Notes: generated by a model from the sequence alone, not told the origin. Numbered from the stretch's first letter, positions 26,719-35,880 are shown. The stretch: DNA of 64,000 nt from Seonamhaeicola aphaedonensis (GCF_003386195.1 NZ_QRDX01000009.1:1-64000); one strand, 5' to 3'. A program made the numbers and translations.

Positions 26719-27018
26719 ATGAAGGAACAACTCAAAAAAAGTACTAAATTATTTGCTCATGATTGTGTAAAGTTCACTGAATTACTTCCAAGTACTTATT
26801 TAGGTAATCATATAAAAGGACAACTAATCAGGTGCTCAACTTCAGTTGTAGCCAATTATAGAGCAACTTGTATGACCCAATCCAAAGCCAGTTTTGTTGC
26901 CAATATTAGTATTGTAATAGAAGAAGTGTACGAATCGAACTTTTGGCTTGAATTTGCCCTCGATGAAAACTTAATTCAAAAAGAAAAAGCAGAATATCTA
27001 CTGAAAGAGTCAAGCTAA
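26719..27018 (+). CDS. Four-helix bundle protein, second copy
   Basis: 99 residues from the ATG at 26719 (a TTG at 26689 is less likely). IRCSTSVVANYRATCMTQSKASFVANISI and EVYESNFWLEFA are the family signature, but the conserved acidic and basic residues of the other copies are partly changed and the end is short. Together with the divergence from 23215-23568 this suggests a decaying or separate acquisition. It interrupts the Moco operon between moaE and moaC. Confidence 0.75.
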   Translation: MKEQLKKSTKLFAHDCVKFTELLPSTYLGNHIKGQLIRCSTSVVANYRATCMTQSKASFVANISIVIEEVYESNFWLEFALDENLIQKEKAEYLLKESS

Positions 27019-27090
27019 TTAACTGCCATTTTTGTTGCTTCAAGAAAAACCGCAAATAATAAATAATTAATTGAAAATAATAAATCCGAA

Positions 27091-28002
27091 ATGGTTGATA
27101 TCACACATAAAAATACAACGCTAAGAACCGCCGTAGCACAAGCTGTAGTTTCAGTAAGCAAACCCGAAACTATAGAGGCCATCAAAAATGACACCGTACC
27201 AAAGGGTAACGTCTTTGCCATGAGTAAGGCCGCTGGATTATTAGGCGTTAAACGGACTCCTGACATTTTACCTGATTGTCATCCCTTACCTATTGAATTC
27301 ACCGGTGTTGAATATGAAATCAACGGACTTGAAATCACCATATTGTTCACGGTAAAAACTATCTACAAAACAGGGGTTGAAGTAGAAGCTATGCATGGTG
27401 CTAGTGTTGTTGCGCTCAATATGTATGACATGTTAAAGCCTATTGATAAAGGCATTGAAATACATGCCATCAAAATGCTGAATAAAAAAGGTGGTAAATC
27501 CGATTTTAAGGACAATTTTAGAAAAGATTTAAAAGCCGCTGTGGTTGTTTGTTCTGACACTATTTCGGCTGGACATAAAGAAGACAAAGCGGGTAAGGCT
27601 ATCATTGAAAAACTAAAATCCTGCGATGTTTCCATTGCAGAATATGTTATCATTCCGGATGAAACTGATGCTATTCAAGATAAGGCTAAAACCTATCAGG
27701 AACAGAGTATTGATATGGTAATTTATACTGGAGGCACAGGGCTTTCAGGTAGAGATGTGACGCCAGAAGCTTTAATTCCAATTTTAGACCGACGTATCCC
27801 GGGAATAGAGGAAGCCATTAGAAATTATGGCCAAGATAGAACACCATATTCTATGTTGTCTAGAAGTGTTGCCGGAACAATAGAAAATACCTTAGTATTA
27901 GCATTACCGGGTTCAACAAATGGTGCTAAGGAATCTATGGATGCCATTTTTCCATCGGTATTACACGTTTTTAGGATATTAAAAGGGGCTAGACACGATT
28001 AA
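27091..28002 (+). CDS. Fused MoaC and MoaB/Mog protein
   Basis: 303 residues. Residues 1-150 are MoaC (VPKGNVFAMSKAAGLLGVK, LPDCHPLPIEF, EVEAMHGASVVALNMYDM), which makes cyclic pyranopterin phosphate from the MoaA product. Residues 155-303 are a MoaB/Mog domain (VVVCSDTISAG, YTGGTGLSGRDVTPEA, LPGSTNGAKESMDAI), which adenylylates molybdopterin. The fusion combines an early and a late step of the pathway. Confidence 0.92.
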   Translation: MVDITHKNTTLRTAVAQAVVSVSKPETIEAIKNDTVPKGNVFAMSKAAGLLGVKRTPDILPDCHPLPIEFTGVEYEINGLEITILFTVKTIYKTGVEVEAMHGASVVALNMYDMLKPIDKGIEIHAIKMLNKKGGKSDFKDNFRKDLKAAVVVCSDTISAGHKEDKAGKAIIEKLKSCDVSIAEYVIIPDETDAIQDKAKTYQEQSIDMVIYTGGTGLSGRDVTPEALIPILDRRIPGIEEAIRNYGQDRTPYSMLSRSVAGTIENTLVLALPGSTNGAKESMDAIFPSVLHVFRILKGARHD

Positions 28003-28012
28003 AACAATCAAT

Positions 28013-28043
28013 GACCTGCAAGGTTTTTGCAATCTGGTAGGTC
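28013..28043. repeat. Imperfect palindrome, degraded interspersed hairpin
   Basis: GACCT at 28013-28017 and AGGTC at 28039-28043 form the ends of an imperfect palindrome in the gap before moaA. It resembles dispersed hairpin repeats of Flavobacteriaceae genomes, in decayed form. Confidence 0.45.
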
Positions 28044-28072
28044 TAAACTAAAATAAAACATGGCGGGAAGAG

Positions 28073-28092
28073 ATTCCTGCCTTCGCAGGAAT
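28073..28092. repeat. Short interspersed hairpin overlapping the moaA start
   Basis: ATTCCTGC (28073-28080), loop CTTC, GCAGGAAT (28085-28092). This type of hairpin is common in intergenic regions of Flavobacteriaceae (established knowledge from memory). Its right arm contains the first two bases of the moaA ATG. Confidence 0.65.
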
Positions 28093-29089
28093 GACAAAAA
28101 TATTACAAGACAAATTTGGTAGAGAACACACCTACCTTCGCATTTCGCTTACCGAAAGATGTAATTTAAGGTGCTCCTATTGTATGCCCGAAGAAGGTGT
28201 TCAATTATCTCCTAAAAGTCATATTATGACCTACGAAGAAGTTTACGACATTGCCAAAACTTTTGTAGATAATGGCGTTACAAAAATAAGACTTACAGGA
28301 GGCGAACCTTTTGTTAGAAAAGACATTCCGGTAATTCTTGAAAAATTAGCCTCACTTCCTGTAGAATTGTCAATTACTTCCAACGCTGTCATTATTAATA
28401 GGTTTATTGATGTTTTAAAAGCTAACCAAATCAAGAAAATCAATGTGAGTTTAGATTCGCTTGATAAGGATAAATTCACACATATTACCCGTAGAAATCA
28501 ATTTGATAAGGTATATAACAATATTCTACTATTGGTTAAGGAAGGATTTACCGTTAAGGTCAATGCCGTATTGATGAAAGATTTCAACGAAGATGAAATC
28601 ATAGATTTTATAGAACTCACTAAAGATTTACCTGTATCCATCCGCTTTATAGAGTTTATGCCTTTTGATGGAAATAAGTGGGATCTAAGTAAAATGGTTG
28701 CGTATAAAGAAATCTTGGAAAAAGTAAATCAACATTTCCCAAAAGGTACTGTTGAACGCTTACAAGACGCTCCAAACGATACTGCCAAGAACTATAAAAT
28801 AAAAGGGTACAGAGGAAGTTTTGCTATAATCAGTTCCGTGACTAATCCATTTTGTGATTCTTGTAATAGATTGCGTTTAACCGCTAATGGACATTTAAAA
28901 AATTGTTTGTTTTCTGCAACAGAATCTGACTTATTAACTGCACTTCGCGCTAAAAAACCCATTGAACCTATTATTCAAAAGGCAATTCAAGCCAAACTTA
29001 AAATGCGTGGTGGGATGGATACTTTAGAAAAATTGCAACAACCAGATTTACATCTAAAGAATCGTAGTATGATTACAATTGGAGGGTAA
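28091..29089 (+). CDS. moaA: GTP 3',8-cyclase MoaA
   Basis: 332 residues. A radical-SAM motif CNLRCSYC (in RISLTERCNLRCSYCMPEEG) near the N-terminus, TGGEPFVRKD, and a C-terminal second cluster (FCDSCNRLRLTANGHLKNC) identify MoaA. The only reasonable ATG (28091) lies in the right arm of a hairpin repeat. Final gene of the Moco operon; its stop is 3 bases from the end of the convergent gene. Confidence 0.94.
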   Translation: MTKILQDKFGREHTYLRISLTERCNLRCSYCMPEEGVQLSPKSHIMTYEEVYDIAKTFVDNGVTKIRLTGGEPFVRKDIPVILEKLASLPVELSITSNAVIINRFIDVLKANQIKKINVSLDSLDKDKFTHITRRNQFDKVYNNILLLVKEGFTVKVNAVLMKDFNEDEIIDFIELTKDLPVSIRFIEFMPFDGNKWDLSKMVAYKEILEKVNQHFPKGTVERLQDAPNDTAKNYKIKGYRGSFAIISSVTNPFCDSCNRLRLTANGHLKNCLFSATESDLLTALRAKKPIEPIIQKAIQAKLKMRGGMDTLEKLQQPDLHLKNRSMITIGG

Positions 29090-29092
29090 AGA

Positions 29093-29521
29093 TTACAATT
29101 TATATAAAATGAAATACAATGTTTCATTTTCATAATTGACTGTTATGCGCTTTTCTATAGGTTTATTAGGTAGCGGAATTATTCTTTTAAAATAGGCTGA
29201 AGGATAACAATAAGAATGTTTTGAACGATTAACCTCATCTGGTAACATACATTTGCTTTTATCAGTAGTTAGAACAAGGTGGTTTCCGCTTATATAAAAA
29301 TTGAAATCTTCTTTTATGTAACCCGGTATTTTTAGTTCATAATGAAAACCAGAATCCGACTCCTCAACTTTTATTTCATTTTTTAATGATTTAGAATACA
29401 AACCAATCTTATTTAGCTGTGTACTTCTTTTTTTATTTTTTCTGCTGGTTATTGAAGATTCCATGTAATGAGGAAAATTAAATAGATGGTAAAAAAGTAA
29501 TAGAGTAGAATAAAATTCCAT
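29093..29521 (-). CDS. Small Hsp20/alpha-crystallin-like domain protein
   Basis: 142 residues. FHYELKIPGYIKEDFNFYIS, then NHLVLTT and YFKRIIPLP, resemble the strands of an alpha-crystallin domain; sequence identity is loose. A second Met at residue 20 (29464) is an alternative start that would remove a hydrophobic N-terminal stretch. The I-x-I type tail of true small heat-shock proteins is not obvious. Possible relative of the Hsp20 family; function unknown. Confidence 0.55.
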   Translation of the reverse strand: MEFYSTLLLFYHLFNFPHYMESSITSRKNKKRSTQLNKIGLYSKSLKNEIKVEESDSGFHYELKIPGYIKEDFNFYISGNHLVLTTDKSKCMLPDEVNRSKHSYCYPSAYFKRIIPLPNKPIEKRITVNYENETLYFILYKL

Positions 29522-29672
29522 CTAGCAGAAGAACTCTTAAATTTACATGAAATATTTGAGCTAGCAAACAAGACCTCCTTGTTTATTTTGTCTTACAATA
29601 AAATTTAACGTACTCAGTACATTGCTTTTAAGAAATAGATTTAAATACAAATACCCTAAATAATTTATTTCT

Positions 29673-31109
29673 CTATGCTTGCCTAATCAAAACCTTTTTT
29701 TTAAAACTACTTTTTGGAGCTTCACAAAGTGAACAAGTATAAGTATCTGGTAGATTCTCAAAAGGAGTGTTAGGTAGTACGTCTTGAGTAACATCGCCAT
29801 AAACTTCACTATAAACGGTTAAACAATCTGAACATTGGTAAACATCTTCTTCACTTAGTTCCTTTTTTATATCCTGCTCTGTTTCTCCTTCTGTTTCATT
29901 CCCTAATTGCTCAAAATATAATTTGCTCAACTCCATTAACAAACCAGGAAGCTCCACCTTATCAACATCTTGAACATGCATAATGTATTGTCTGGTGTTG
30001 GGGTCAAAATTTTTAGCGTATAACAGATTGTAGGTATCTCGTATGATGAAGTCTCCAATATTTTGAGGTTGCCTATTCTTTTCAATAACAATAGATGTAA
30101 AATTATAAGTGTCACTATCATAGCTTGTTATTCCAAAAGTTAATCCATAGGTACTTATATCATTTTGATCAAAGTTTGTAACTAAATACTTTTTTAGGTT
30201 TAAAGCTTCTGCATCATTTACTGGAACATGCCAATTCATCTCCAACATGGAGTGCCTTACATTAATTCCATACTTTCCTAAAAGCTTTTCCCATTGCAAT
30301 CTGTTTTTTTCTGGTATGCCCTTAACAATGAATGATTTCCAAGGGGTAATAGATATTTTTCCTATTTTGTTCTCGGAACACAAGTCACACATAGCTTTTA
30401 AAAAGGCTAAATCATAACGGTTATTCCTCCAATACAATCCTAGCCAGTATCTATCTGTACCAATACGATTCATACCCTCGTAATACGGAAAAGGGTAAAA
30501 CGGAACATCTAGTGGCTTATCTACAGTTCTATTGTTGGTGTCAACAGCATCACTAACAAGCTCAAAAACAGTCTCAACATCTTCAGGTTCTTCAATTAAA
30601 ATTGCTTCTATTGCCATTTCAATTTTATCCATATCCCAGCTAAAAATTAATGCAGGATACATTATTGTTTTTTTCCATCCTGGAAGCCTTAAATATAAAT
30701 ACCAGTAATCTTCATGTTCAGAAGCAATAAAATTTACATTGCCAGTAAAAAGGGGCACAAGTTTTTGCTTTGGGTCGGTAACATTGATACGAAGTTTTGG
30801 CTTGTACTTAAACTGTTCTAAAATATATAAATATTTATCACTGGTGAGCCACGATGTACTTGATAAAATTTCGGCAGAGACATAAGAGGATGCGATATTT
30901 TCAACACCATCTCGTTTAGGTTTTACAAACTTAATCTTATCAAACTGATTAAATTTAGCCTCATCAATTTTTTCAGGAAAGATAATGTCCTGTCTAGACC
31001 CAAAGGATATCGCATCTAAACCTAAACCTTCGGCGGCTTCACAAATATATTTTAGTTCTCCTGGAGACAAAACACCTCCGTTAATCATTAGTCTATATCG
31101 CTCTTCCAT
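29673..31109 (-). CDS. Rubredoxin-containing protein with nitrite/sulfite-reductase-like body
   Basis: 478 residues. The C-terminus is a rubredoxin domain (about 425-472: YQCSDCLTVYSEVYGD and TYTCSLCEAP, two CxxC groups for one Fe). The body (about 1-400) has the look of the ferredoxin-like half domains of nitrite/sulfite reductases (NGGVLSPGELKYICEAAEG and related) but lacks the Cys groups that hold the siroheme-[4Fe-4S] centre. The start overlaps the stop of the NasA-NasB fusion by one base, so the two are translationally coupled. Probable electron carrier or accessory for assimilatory nitrate reduction. Confidence 0.78.
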   Translation of the reverse strand: MEERYRLMINGGVLSPGELKYICEAAEGLGLDAISFGSRQDIIFPEKIDEAKFNQFDKIKFVKPKRDGVENIASSYVSAEILSSTSWLTSDKYLYILEQFKYKPKLRINVTDPKQKLVPLFTGNVNFIASEHEDYWYLYLRLPGWKKTIMYPALIFSWDMDKIEMAIEAILIEEPEDVETVFELVSDAVDTNNRTVDKPLDVPFYPFPYYEGMNRIGTDRYWLGLYWRNNRYDLAFLKAMCDLCSENKIGKISITPWKSFIVKGIPEKNRLQWEKLLGKYGINVRHSMLEMNWHVPVNDAEALNLKKYLVTNFDQNDISTYGLTFGITSYDSDTYNFTSIVIEKNRQPQNIGDFIIRDTYNLLYAKNFDPNTRQYIMHVQDVDKVELPGLLMELSKLYFEQLGNETEGETEQDIKKELSEEDVYQCSDCLTVYSEVYGDVTQDVLPNTPFENLPDTYTCSLCEAPKSSFKKKVLIRQA

Positions 31110-34100
31110 TATGCTAACACTTTAGAATTTTGAAGTATTTCTCTAACCTCTGTTTTACAGCTACCACAACCCAAACCAGCTCCTGTTTGTTTACAAAGTT
31201 CAGTAAAATCTGTACAGCCTTTTACTATAGCTTCCTCTACATTACCTGCACCTACTTGACTACATGAGCAGATTAGTTTCCCTATAACCGGTTTATCATT
31301 AGAAGTTCCCCTAAGTAAGGTATCTCGCTTTTCAGACATTTCAATTTTACTCTCAATCAAGGTCTTAAATTCCGCAAACTCATTTTTATCTCCCATCAAA
31401 ACAGCTCCAACCAATAAGTCATCTTTTACAATACACTTTTTATAATAGCGTTTTGAAATATCTGTAAATACTACTTCCTCATAACTCGAATCATTTTCAG
31501 GCACATTAATATCTCCAATACTGCACAAGTTCAAATCATTGAATTTTAGAATATTCATTAAAACAGAACCATTATAGGCACTACTAATATCTCCAGCGAT
31601 AAAGTTTGCTAAAATAGTTGCTTGCTCCTCTGCCGCCGATGTGATTCCAAAAAGTTGGTTATTATACTCAGCTATTTCTCCAATTGCGAAAATATCGGGG
31701 TGAGAGGATTGTAAATGCTGATTTACAACCACACCACGTCCACATTTAAGGCCACTTTCCTTGGCTATTTCAATGTTTGGGATGGTGCCAATGGCATATA
31801 CAATAGCATTGGCAGTGAAGAGTTTGCCGCTCTTTAAATTAATATTCAATTCACCAGTGTCTTCATCATCAAAAACTGTACTCACCTCATTATCAAAATA
31901 AATTTGAATCCCACGCTCCTGAACATCTAAAGCCAATAATTTACTTGAAATTTTGTCTAACTGACGTTCCATTAAACGTGATCCACGTTGCACAATGGTT
32001 ACTTTTACATTTTTATGCTTTAAAGCTGCAGCTAATTCTAAACCTAAAAGTCCGCCACCAACAATAGCCACATGTTGTTCTTCAGGAGGTAAACCTGTAT
32101 CATCTAAATAACTTTTAAATCTATCGGCATCTGATTTATTACGCATAGTAAATCTCCCAGGAAGATCAATTTGAACATCTCTAGGTATGAAAGCTCTACT
32201 ACCCGTTGCCAAAATTAATTTATCAAATACATGGGTATCACCCTTACTATCTGTTACTACCTTTTCCGTGGAATCTATTTTTGTTATCAATGTTTCTGGA
32301 TGCAAATGGACATTAAGCTTATCCAACTCTATCTTTTTGATTTTAAGCAGTTGCTCCCATGTTAATTCTTCAGTTACATACTCTGGTAATAACACTCTAT
32401 TATAAAACAAGTTAGGTTCCTTTGAGAACACATGTATTTCATCCTTTTCATTATACTCCCTATAATTCTGAATAAACCTGAACGAGGCGGCACCAGCGCC
32501 TGCTATTAGGATTTTTTCTTTTGGCTTTTCATACTTTTTAACAGATACCCTGGTAAACTTAAAATCGGGTTCTTTAGATATGGGATCTACATGGGTATTA
32601 GTTAAGTTATTTGCTCGATTTAAATCGTTTTGCAATTGTTTACCCCAATGCATTGGTAAAAACACCACGCCCTTTTTAATAGATTCTGTGACCTTAGCAC
32701 GTACGCGTGCTTTTCCGTTTTCCCCTATAATATCAGTAATATCTCCGTCTTTTATTCTATTTAAATAAGCATCAACGGGATTGATTTCTAATACAGGCTT
32801 TGGATAATGCGTTTTCAAACGCGACACTTTACCCGTTTTAGTCATAGTGTGCCATTGGTCCCTAATTCGTCCTGTTGTTAATATTAAAGGATAATCAGGA
32901 TTTGGTTGCACCGATATATTTTCTAAAGTTGTAGCCACATTAAAAATAGCCTTTCTTGAGGGTGTGTAAAATACTTTATCTTGAAATAACCTAGGCGTAC
33001 CTCCATGTCTATATTCATTTACAGGCCATTGAAAAGTACCCTCACTTTTTAATCTATCATAATTAAGGTAAGATATATCAATATTAGTCCCTTTGGTCAT
33101 GGAACAATATTCATCATAAATCTCTTCGGTAGAAGCATAATTAAAGCTACGAAAGCCCATACGTTGTGCAAAATCGCAAAATATTTCAACATCTGGTCTA
33201 GCTTCACCTGGTGGATCAATTTCTTTAGGCAAATATGAAATTCGACGCTCTGAATTGGTCATGGTGCCTTCCTTTTCTAGCCAACCCGCTGCGGGGAGCA
33301 ATAAATCTGCAAAAGCCGCCGTATCAGAACGATGTGATATATCCTGAACTACCACAAATTTGGCATTTTTCATGGCTTTTTCAATACGATTGGTATTTGG
33401 TAGGCTCACTAGAGGATTGGTACAAGCAATCCATACGGCTTTTAAGTCTCCAGATTCTAAGGCATCAAACATTTCAGTAGCCGTCAACCCTGGTTTCGGG
33501 TTGATCTTTTCAACACCCCAAAACTGTGCAACTTCTCTCCTATGTTCTTCGTTCATCAAATCTTTATGAACCGCTAAAAGATTTGCCATGCCTCCTACTT
33601 CTCTACCTCCCATGGCATTTGGCTGTCCGGTAAGTGAAAAAGGGCCCGATCCAGGTTTACCAACTTGACCAGTAATAAGTGATAAATTCAAAAGTGCTAC
33701 ATTCTTATTAACCCCTACCATACTTTGGTTGAGCCCCATAGCCCACATACTAATAAAGCCTTTAGATAACCCAATAATGTCTGCAGCTTTTTTGATATCC
33801 TTCTCATGGATACCACAAATTTTAGCTGCTTTACTAATTCTAGTATTAAATATTTGTTCTTTATAGGCAGCAAAACCTTCGGTATGATTTTTTATAAAAT
33901 CCTCGTCTACAAGTCCGCGTTCATACAAGTGTCTACCAATAGCGTTATATAAAACAACATCGGTTCCTGGAAGAATTTGTAAATGCAAGTCGGCAAAACG
34001 TGCGGTGTCCGTCTCTCTTGGGTCAACTACTATAATTTGAATATCAGGATTTTCTTCCTTGTGCTTTTCTAATCTTTGAAATAGAATAGGATGACACCAT

Positions 34101-34630
34101 GCAGGGTTAGCACCTGTAATTAAAAAGCTATCTGCTAACTCTATATCAGCATACGAAATCGGGACACTATCCTCTCCAAACGTTTTTTTATACCCCACTA
34201 CTGCAGAACTCATACACAACCTTGAGTTGGTATCAATATTGTTAGTTCCTAAAAACCCTTTGGTGAGTTTATTGGCTATGTAATATTCTTCGGTTAAACT
34301 CTGTCCAGACACATAAAAACCAACGCTATCTGGACCATGCTTTTTTATAATAGATTTAAAAACGTTCGCTGCCCTATCTAAAGCATCATCCCAACTAACA
34401 CGTTCACGAGGGTGTGATCTGCTCCAACGCATTTCTGGATATAATATCCTATCGGAAGTATCATTAACAACATAATGCAAATTTCTACCCTTAGAACAAA
34501 GCATTCCTTTATTTACTGGGTGGTCTATATCACCTTCAACAATAACCTTATCATTACTATCTTTTTTCACGATAATTCCGCAACCTACTCCGCAATACGA
34601 ACATGTTGTTTTTACCTCACTTTTAATCAT
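31109..34630 (-). CDS. Fused assimilatory nitrate reductase: NasA catalytic part, FAD/NAD(P)H module and [2Fe-2S] domain
   Basis: 1173 residues. Part 1 (about 1-690) is a Mo-bis-MGD reductase with Cys10, Cys13, Cys17 (CSYCGVGC), a later LCSKG Cys, and Mo-ligand Cys in NSRLCMSSAV. Part 2 (about 700-1080) is an FAD/NAD(P) pyridine nucleotide oxidoreductase of the NasB/NirB type (LIAGAGAASFRF, VAIVGGGLLGLELAAALK). Part 3 (about 1110-1165) is a BFD-type [2Fe-2S] domain (ICSCSQVGAG, GLGCGSC). There is no signal peptide, so it is cytoplasmic. The fusion would take electrons from NAD(P)H to nitrate in one polypeptide. Confidence 0.92.
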   Translation of the reverse strand: MIKSEVKTTCSYCGVGCGIIVKKDSNDKVIVEGDIDHPVNKGMLCSKGRNLHYVVNDTSDRILYPEMRWSRSHPRERVSWDDALDRAANVFKSIIKKHGPDSVGFYVSGQSLTEEYYIANKLTKGFLGTNNIDTNSRLCMSSAVVGYKKTFGEDSVPISYADIELADSFLITGANPAWCHPILFQRLEKHKEENPDIQIIVVDPRETDTARFADLHLQILPGTDVVLYNAIGRHLYERGLVDEDFIKNHTEGFAAYKEQIFNTRISKAAKICGIHEKDIKKAADIIGLSKGFISMWAMGLNQSMVGVNKNVALLNLSLITGQVGKPGSGPFSLTGQPNAMGGREVGGMANLLAVHKDLMNEEHRREVAQFWGVEKINPKPGLTATEMFDALESGDLKAVWIACTNPLVSLPNTNRIEKAMKNAKFVVVQDISHRSDTAAFADLLLPAAGWLEKEGTMTNSERRISYLPKEIDPPGEARPDVEIFCDFAQRMGFRSFNYASTEEIYDEYCSMTKGTNIDISYLNYDRLKSEGTFQWPVNEYRHGGTPRLFQDKVFYTPSRKAIFNVATTLENISVQPNPDYPLILTTGRIRDQWHTMTKTGKVSRLKTHYPKPVLEINPVDAYLNRIKDGDITDIIGENGKARVRAKVTESIKKGVVFLPMHWGKQLQNDLNRANNLTNTHVDPISKEPDFKFTRVSVKKYEKPKEKILIAGAGAASFRFIQNYREYNEKDEIHVFSKEPNLFYNRVLLPEYVTEELTWEQLLKIKKIELDKLNVHLHPETLITKIDSTEKVVTDSKGDTHVFDKLILATGSRAFIPRDVQIDLPGRFTMRNKSDADRFKSYLDDTGLPPEEQHVAIVGGGLLGLELAAALKHKNVKVTIVQRGSRLMERQLDKISSKLLALDVQERGIQIYFDNEVSTVFDDEDTGELNINLKSGKLFTANAIVYAIGTIPNIEIAKESGLKCGRGVVVNQHLQSSHPDIFAIGEIAEYNNQLFGITSAAEEQATILANFIAGDISSAYNGSVLMNILKFNDLNLCSIGDINVPENDSSYEEVVFTDISKRYYKKCIVKDDLLVGAVLMGDKNEFAEFKTLIESKIEMSEKRDTLLRGTSNDKPVIGKLICSCSQVGAGNVEEAIVKGCTDFTELCKQTGAGLGCGSCKTEVREILQNSKVLA

Positions 34631-35017
34631 TTACAGCAGTGCTTTAATACGAATTAAACCCTTTTTTTATTACGAAACAAGGGTTGATTTCATTATTAAT
34701 AATCCCTTAAAAAAGACTTCATTTATCATGAAATTGATAAAATTAGACTTCCGAAATTTAAAATTTGGTTTCGGTTAAATATTTTATTGTTATTCCCGAT
34801 TTACCGAATGAAATCGGTAAATCACTCGGGAATAACCTTCTTAAAGAAAACCCCAAAACTTGAAGTTTAAGGAAAACTTTTAGAACTTAACTTTCATAAT
34901 CAAAAGTTCTCCACTTATACTTCTAATAGACGCTTCAGGAAATATCTATTCTTCAGCTTTTTAAAAACTAAATTGTCTTTTTTCCTTTTAGGCAAAAAAA
35001 ATACTTAATCATTTCTA
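34631..35017 (-). other. Long structured leader of the nitrate reductase gene
   Basis: Between the predicted promoter (-7 box at 35018-35025) and the ATG at 34630. Three hairpins are visible: arms 34789-34799/34826-34836 with a nested inner stem 34800-34807/34814-34821; CCGAAA/TTTCGG at 34751-34774; and AACCCTT/AAGGGTT at 34657-34685, about 30 bases before the ATG. The CCCTT of the last one could instead pair with the complement of 34704-34708. None is followed by a clear T run. No ORF is evident. Confidence 0.5.
34789..34836. repeat. Strong nested hairpin
   Basis: An 11-bp outer stem (34789-34799 with 34826-34836) and an 8-bp inner stem (34800-34807 with 34814-34821), with a 4-base bulge at 34822-34825. 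It may be an interspersed hairpin repeat or a functional leader element. Confidence 0.75.
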
Positions 35018-35039
35018 CAAAACTAAGTATTTATACGTA
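35018..35039 (-). promoter_or_regulatory. Promoter and operator of the NasA-NasB gene
   Basis: Palindrome at 35024-35039 (plus strand TAAGTA-TTTA-TACGTA). On the minus strand its terminal TA opens a perfect -7 box, TAGTTTTG (35025-35018), identical to that of nirB. No -33 TTTG is visible at the usual spacing, which suggests activator dependence. Confidence 0.7.
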
Positions 35040-35167
35040 ATTAATTGTATTAAAATTAAGTATTAAAGAATTATTGTGAGATTAATAAATTAGGAAAGAC
35101 GATTTTACAGATTTCATAAAAAACAAATAAATTTCAAATACCATTCAAAGGAAACTGTAAAAAACAA

Positions 35168-35830
35168 CTATATCAAATGATAGTCACGAGCTTTGTCAGT
35201 CAATTCCTTTAAATTAGAAACCTCAAGTTTTTTCATAAGGTTAAAACGGTGTACCTCAGCAGTGCGCTTACTTATTTCAAGTTCTTCCGCAATATCTTTA
35301 TTATTTTTCAACTCTAGAACTAAACTTAGTATTTGCTTTTCACGTTTAGTTAATTTGAAAGGTAATTGTACAGGTTCTTTCTTTGTTTCTGAAGTAGAAG
35401 AAGAACCATTAACAAAATTATTCATAATAATAGCTGAAACATCACCAGTAAAATATTTGCCTCCGGAAGCCACTTTATTAAGAGCTTTTATAAATTCGTC
35501 TTTACTGGCTCCTTTTAACAAATAACCATCAGCTCCAGCTTGAATAGATTGTACCACATACTCTTCAGAATCATGCATAGATAATACCAAAGTACGCACA
35601 TCTTTATGATTAGTACTCATTTCTTTTACAACCTCAATACCGTTCATTTCGGGCATTCTAATATCAACAATTAGTACTGTTGGTTTATTTCTATTAATCA
35701 CTTCTAAAGCTTCTTTACCATTGGAAGCTTCGTCTATAACTTCAATTCCTGATTGATCTTCTAGAAGTGCTTTGATACCATCTCTAACTAATTCGTGATC
35801 ATCAGCAAGTACAACTTTAATTTTACTCAT
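35168..35830 (-). CDS. NarL/LuxR-family response regulator
   Basis: 220 residues. Receiver domain (1-125) with acidic pair Asp10-Asp11, phospho-acceptor Asp56 (VDIRMPEMNG) and the KA segment later. C-terminal LuxR helix-turn-helix (about 155-215) with LTKREKQILSLVLE and NKDIAEELEISKRTAEVHR. Its own palindrome lies 34-49 bases upstream. Partner of the NarX-like kinase two genes upstream; probable nitrate/nitrite-responsive regulator. Confidence 0.9.
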   Translation of the reverse strand: MSKIKVVLADDHELVRDGIKALLEDQSGIEVIDEASNGKEALEVINRNKPTVLIVDIRMPEMNGIEVVKEMSTNHKDVRTLVLSMHDSEEYVVQSIQAGADGYLLKGASKDEFIKALNKVASGGKYFTGDVSAIIMNNFVNGSSSTSETKKEPVQLPFKLTKREKQILSLVLELKNNKDIAEELEISKRTAEVHRFNLMKKLEVSNLKELTDKARDYHLI

Positions 35831-35863
35831 AAAATACTATTATCAATGCAAAAATAATAAAAT

Positions 35864-35879
35864 TAAGTACTCCTACGTA
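35864..35879. promoter_or_regulatory. Nitrate-regulon palindrome upstream of the response regulator
   Basis: TAAGTA-CTCC-TACGTA on the plus strand, in the 50-base gap after the RidA-like gene. On the minus strand TAATTTTA follows directly (one mismatch to TAnnTTTG), and an exact TATTTTTG lies about 10 bases further on. An overlapping half-site TACTTA sits at 35882-35887. Confidence 0.65.
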
Positions 35880-35880
35880 T

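Noticed and set aside
29071-29100. Direct repeat GATTACAATT at 29071 and 29091, at the moaA end
   Set aside because: Only two 10-bp copies in AT-rich DNA with no accompanying structure; probably chance.
34721-34740. TTATCA/TGATAA inverted repeat in the NasA-NasB leader
   Set aside because: It resembles an inside-out FNR site, but the arrangement is inverted relative to FNR half-sites and it lies within the transcribed leader; no support for function.
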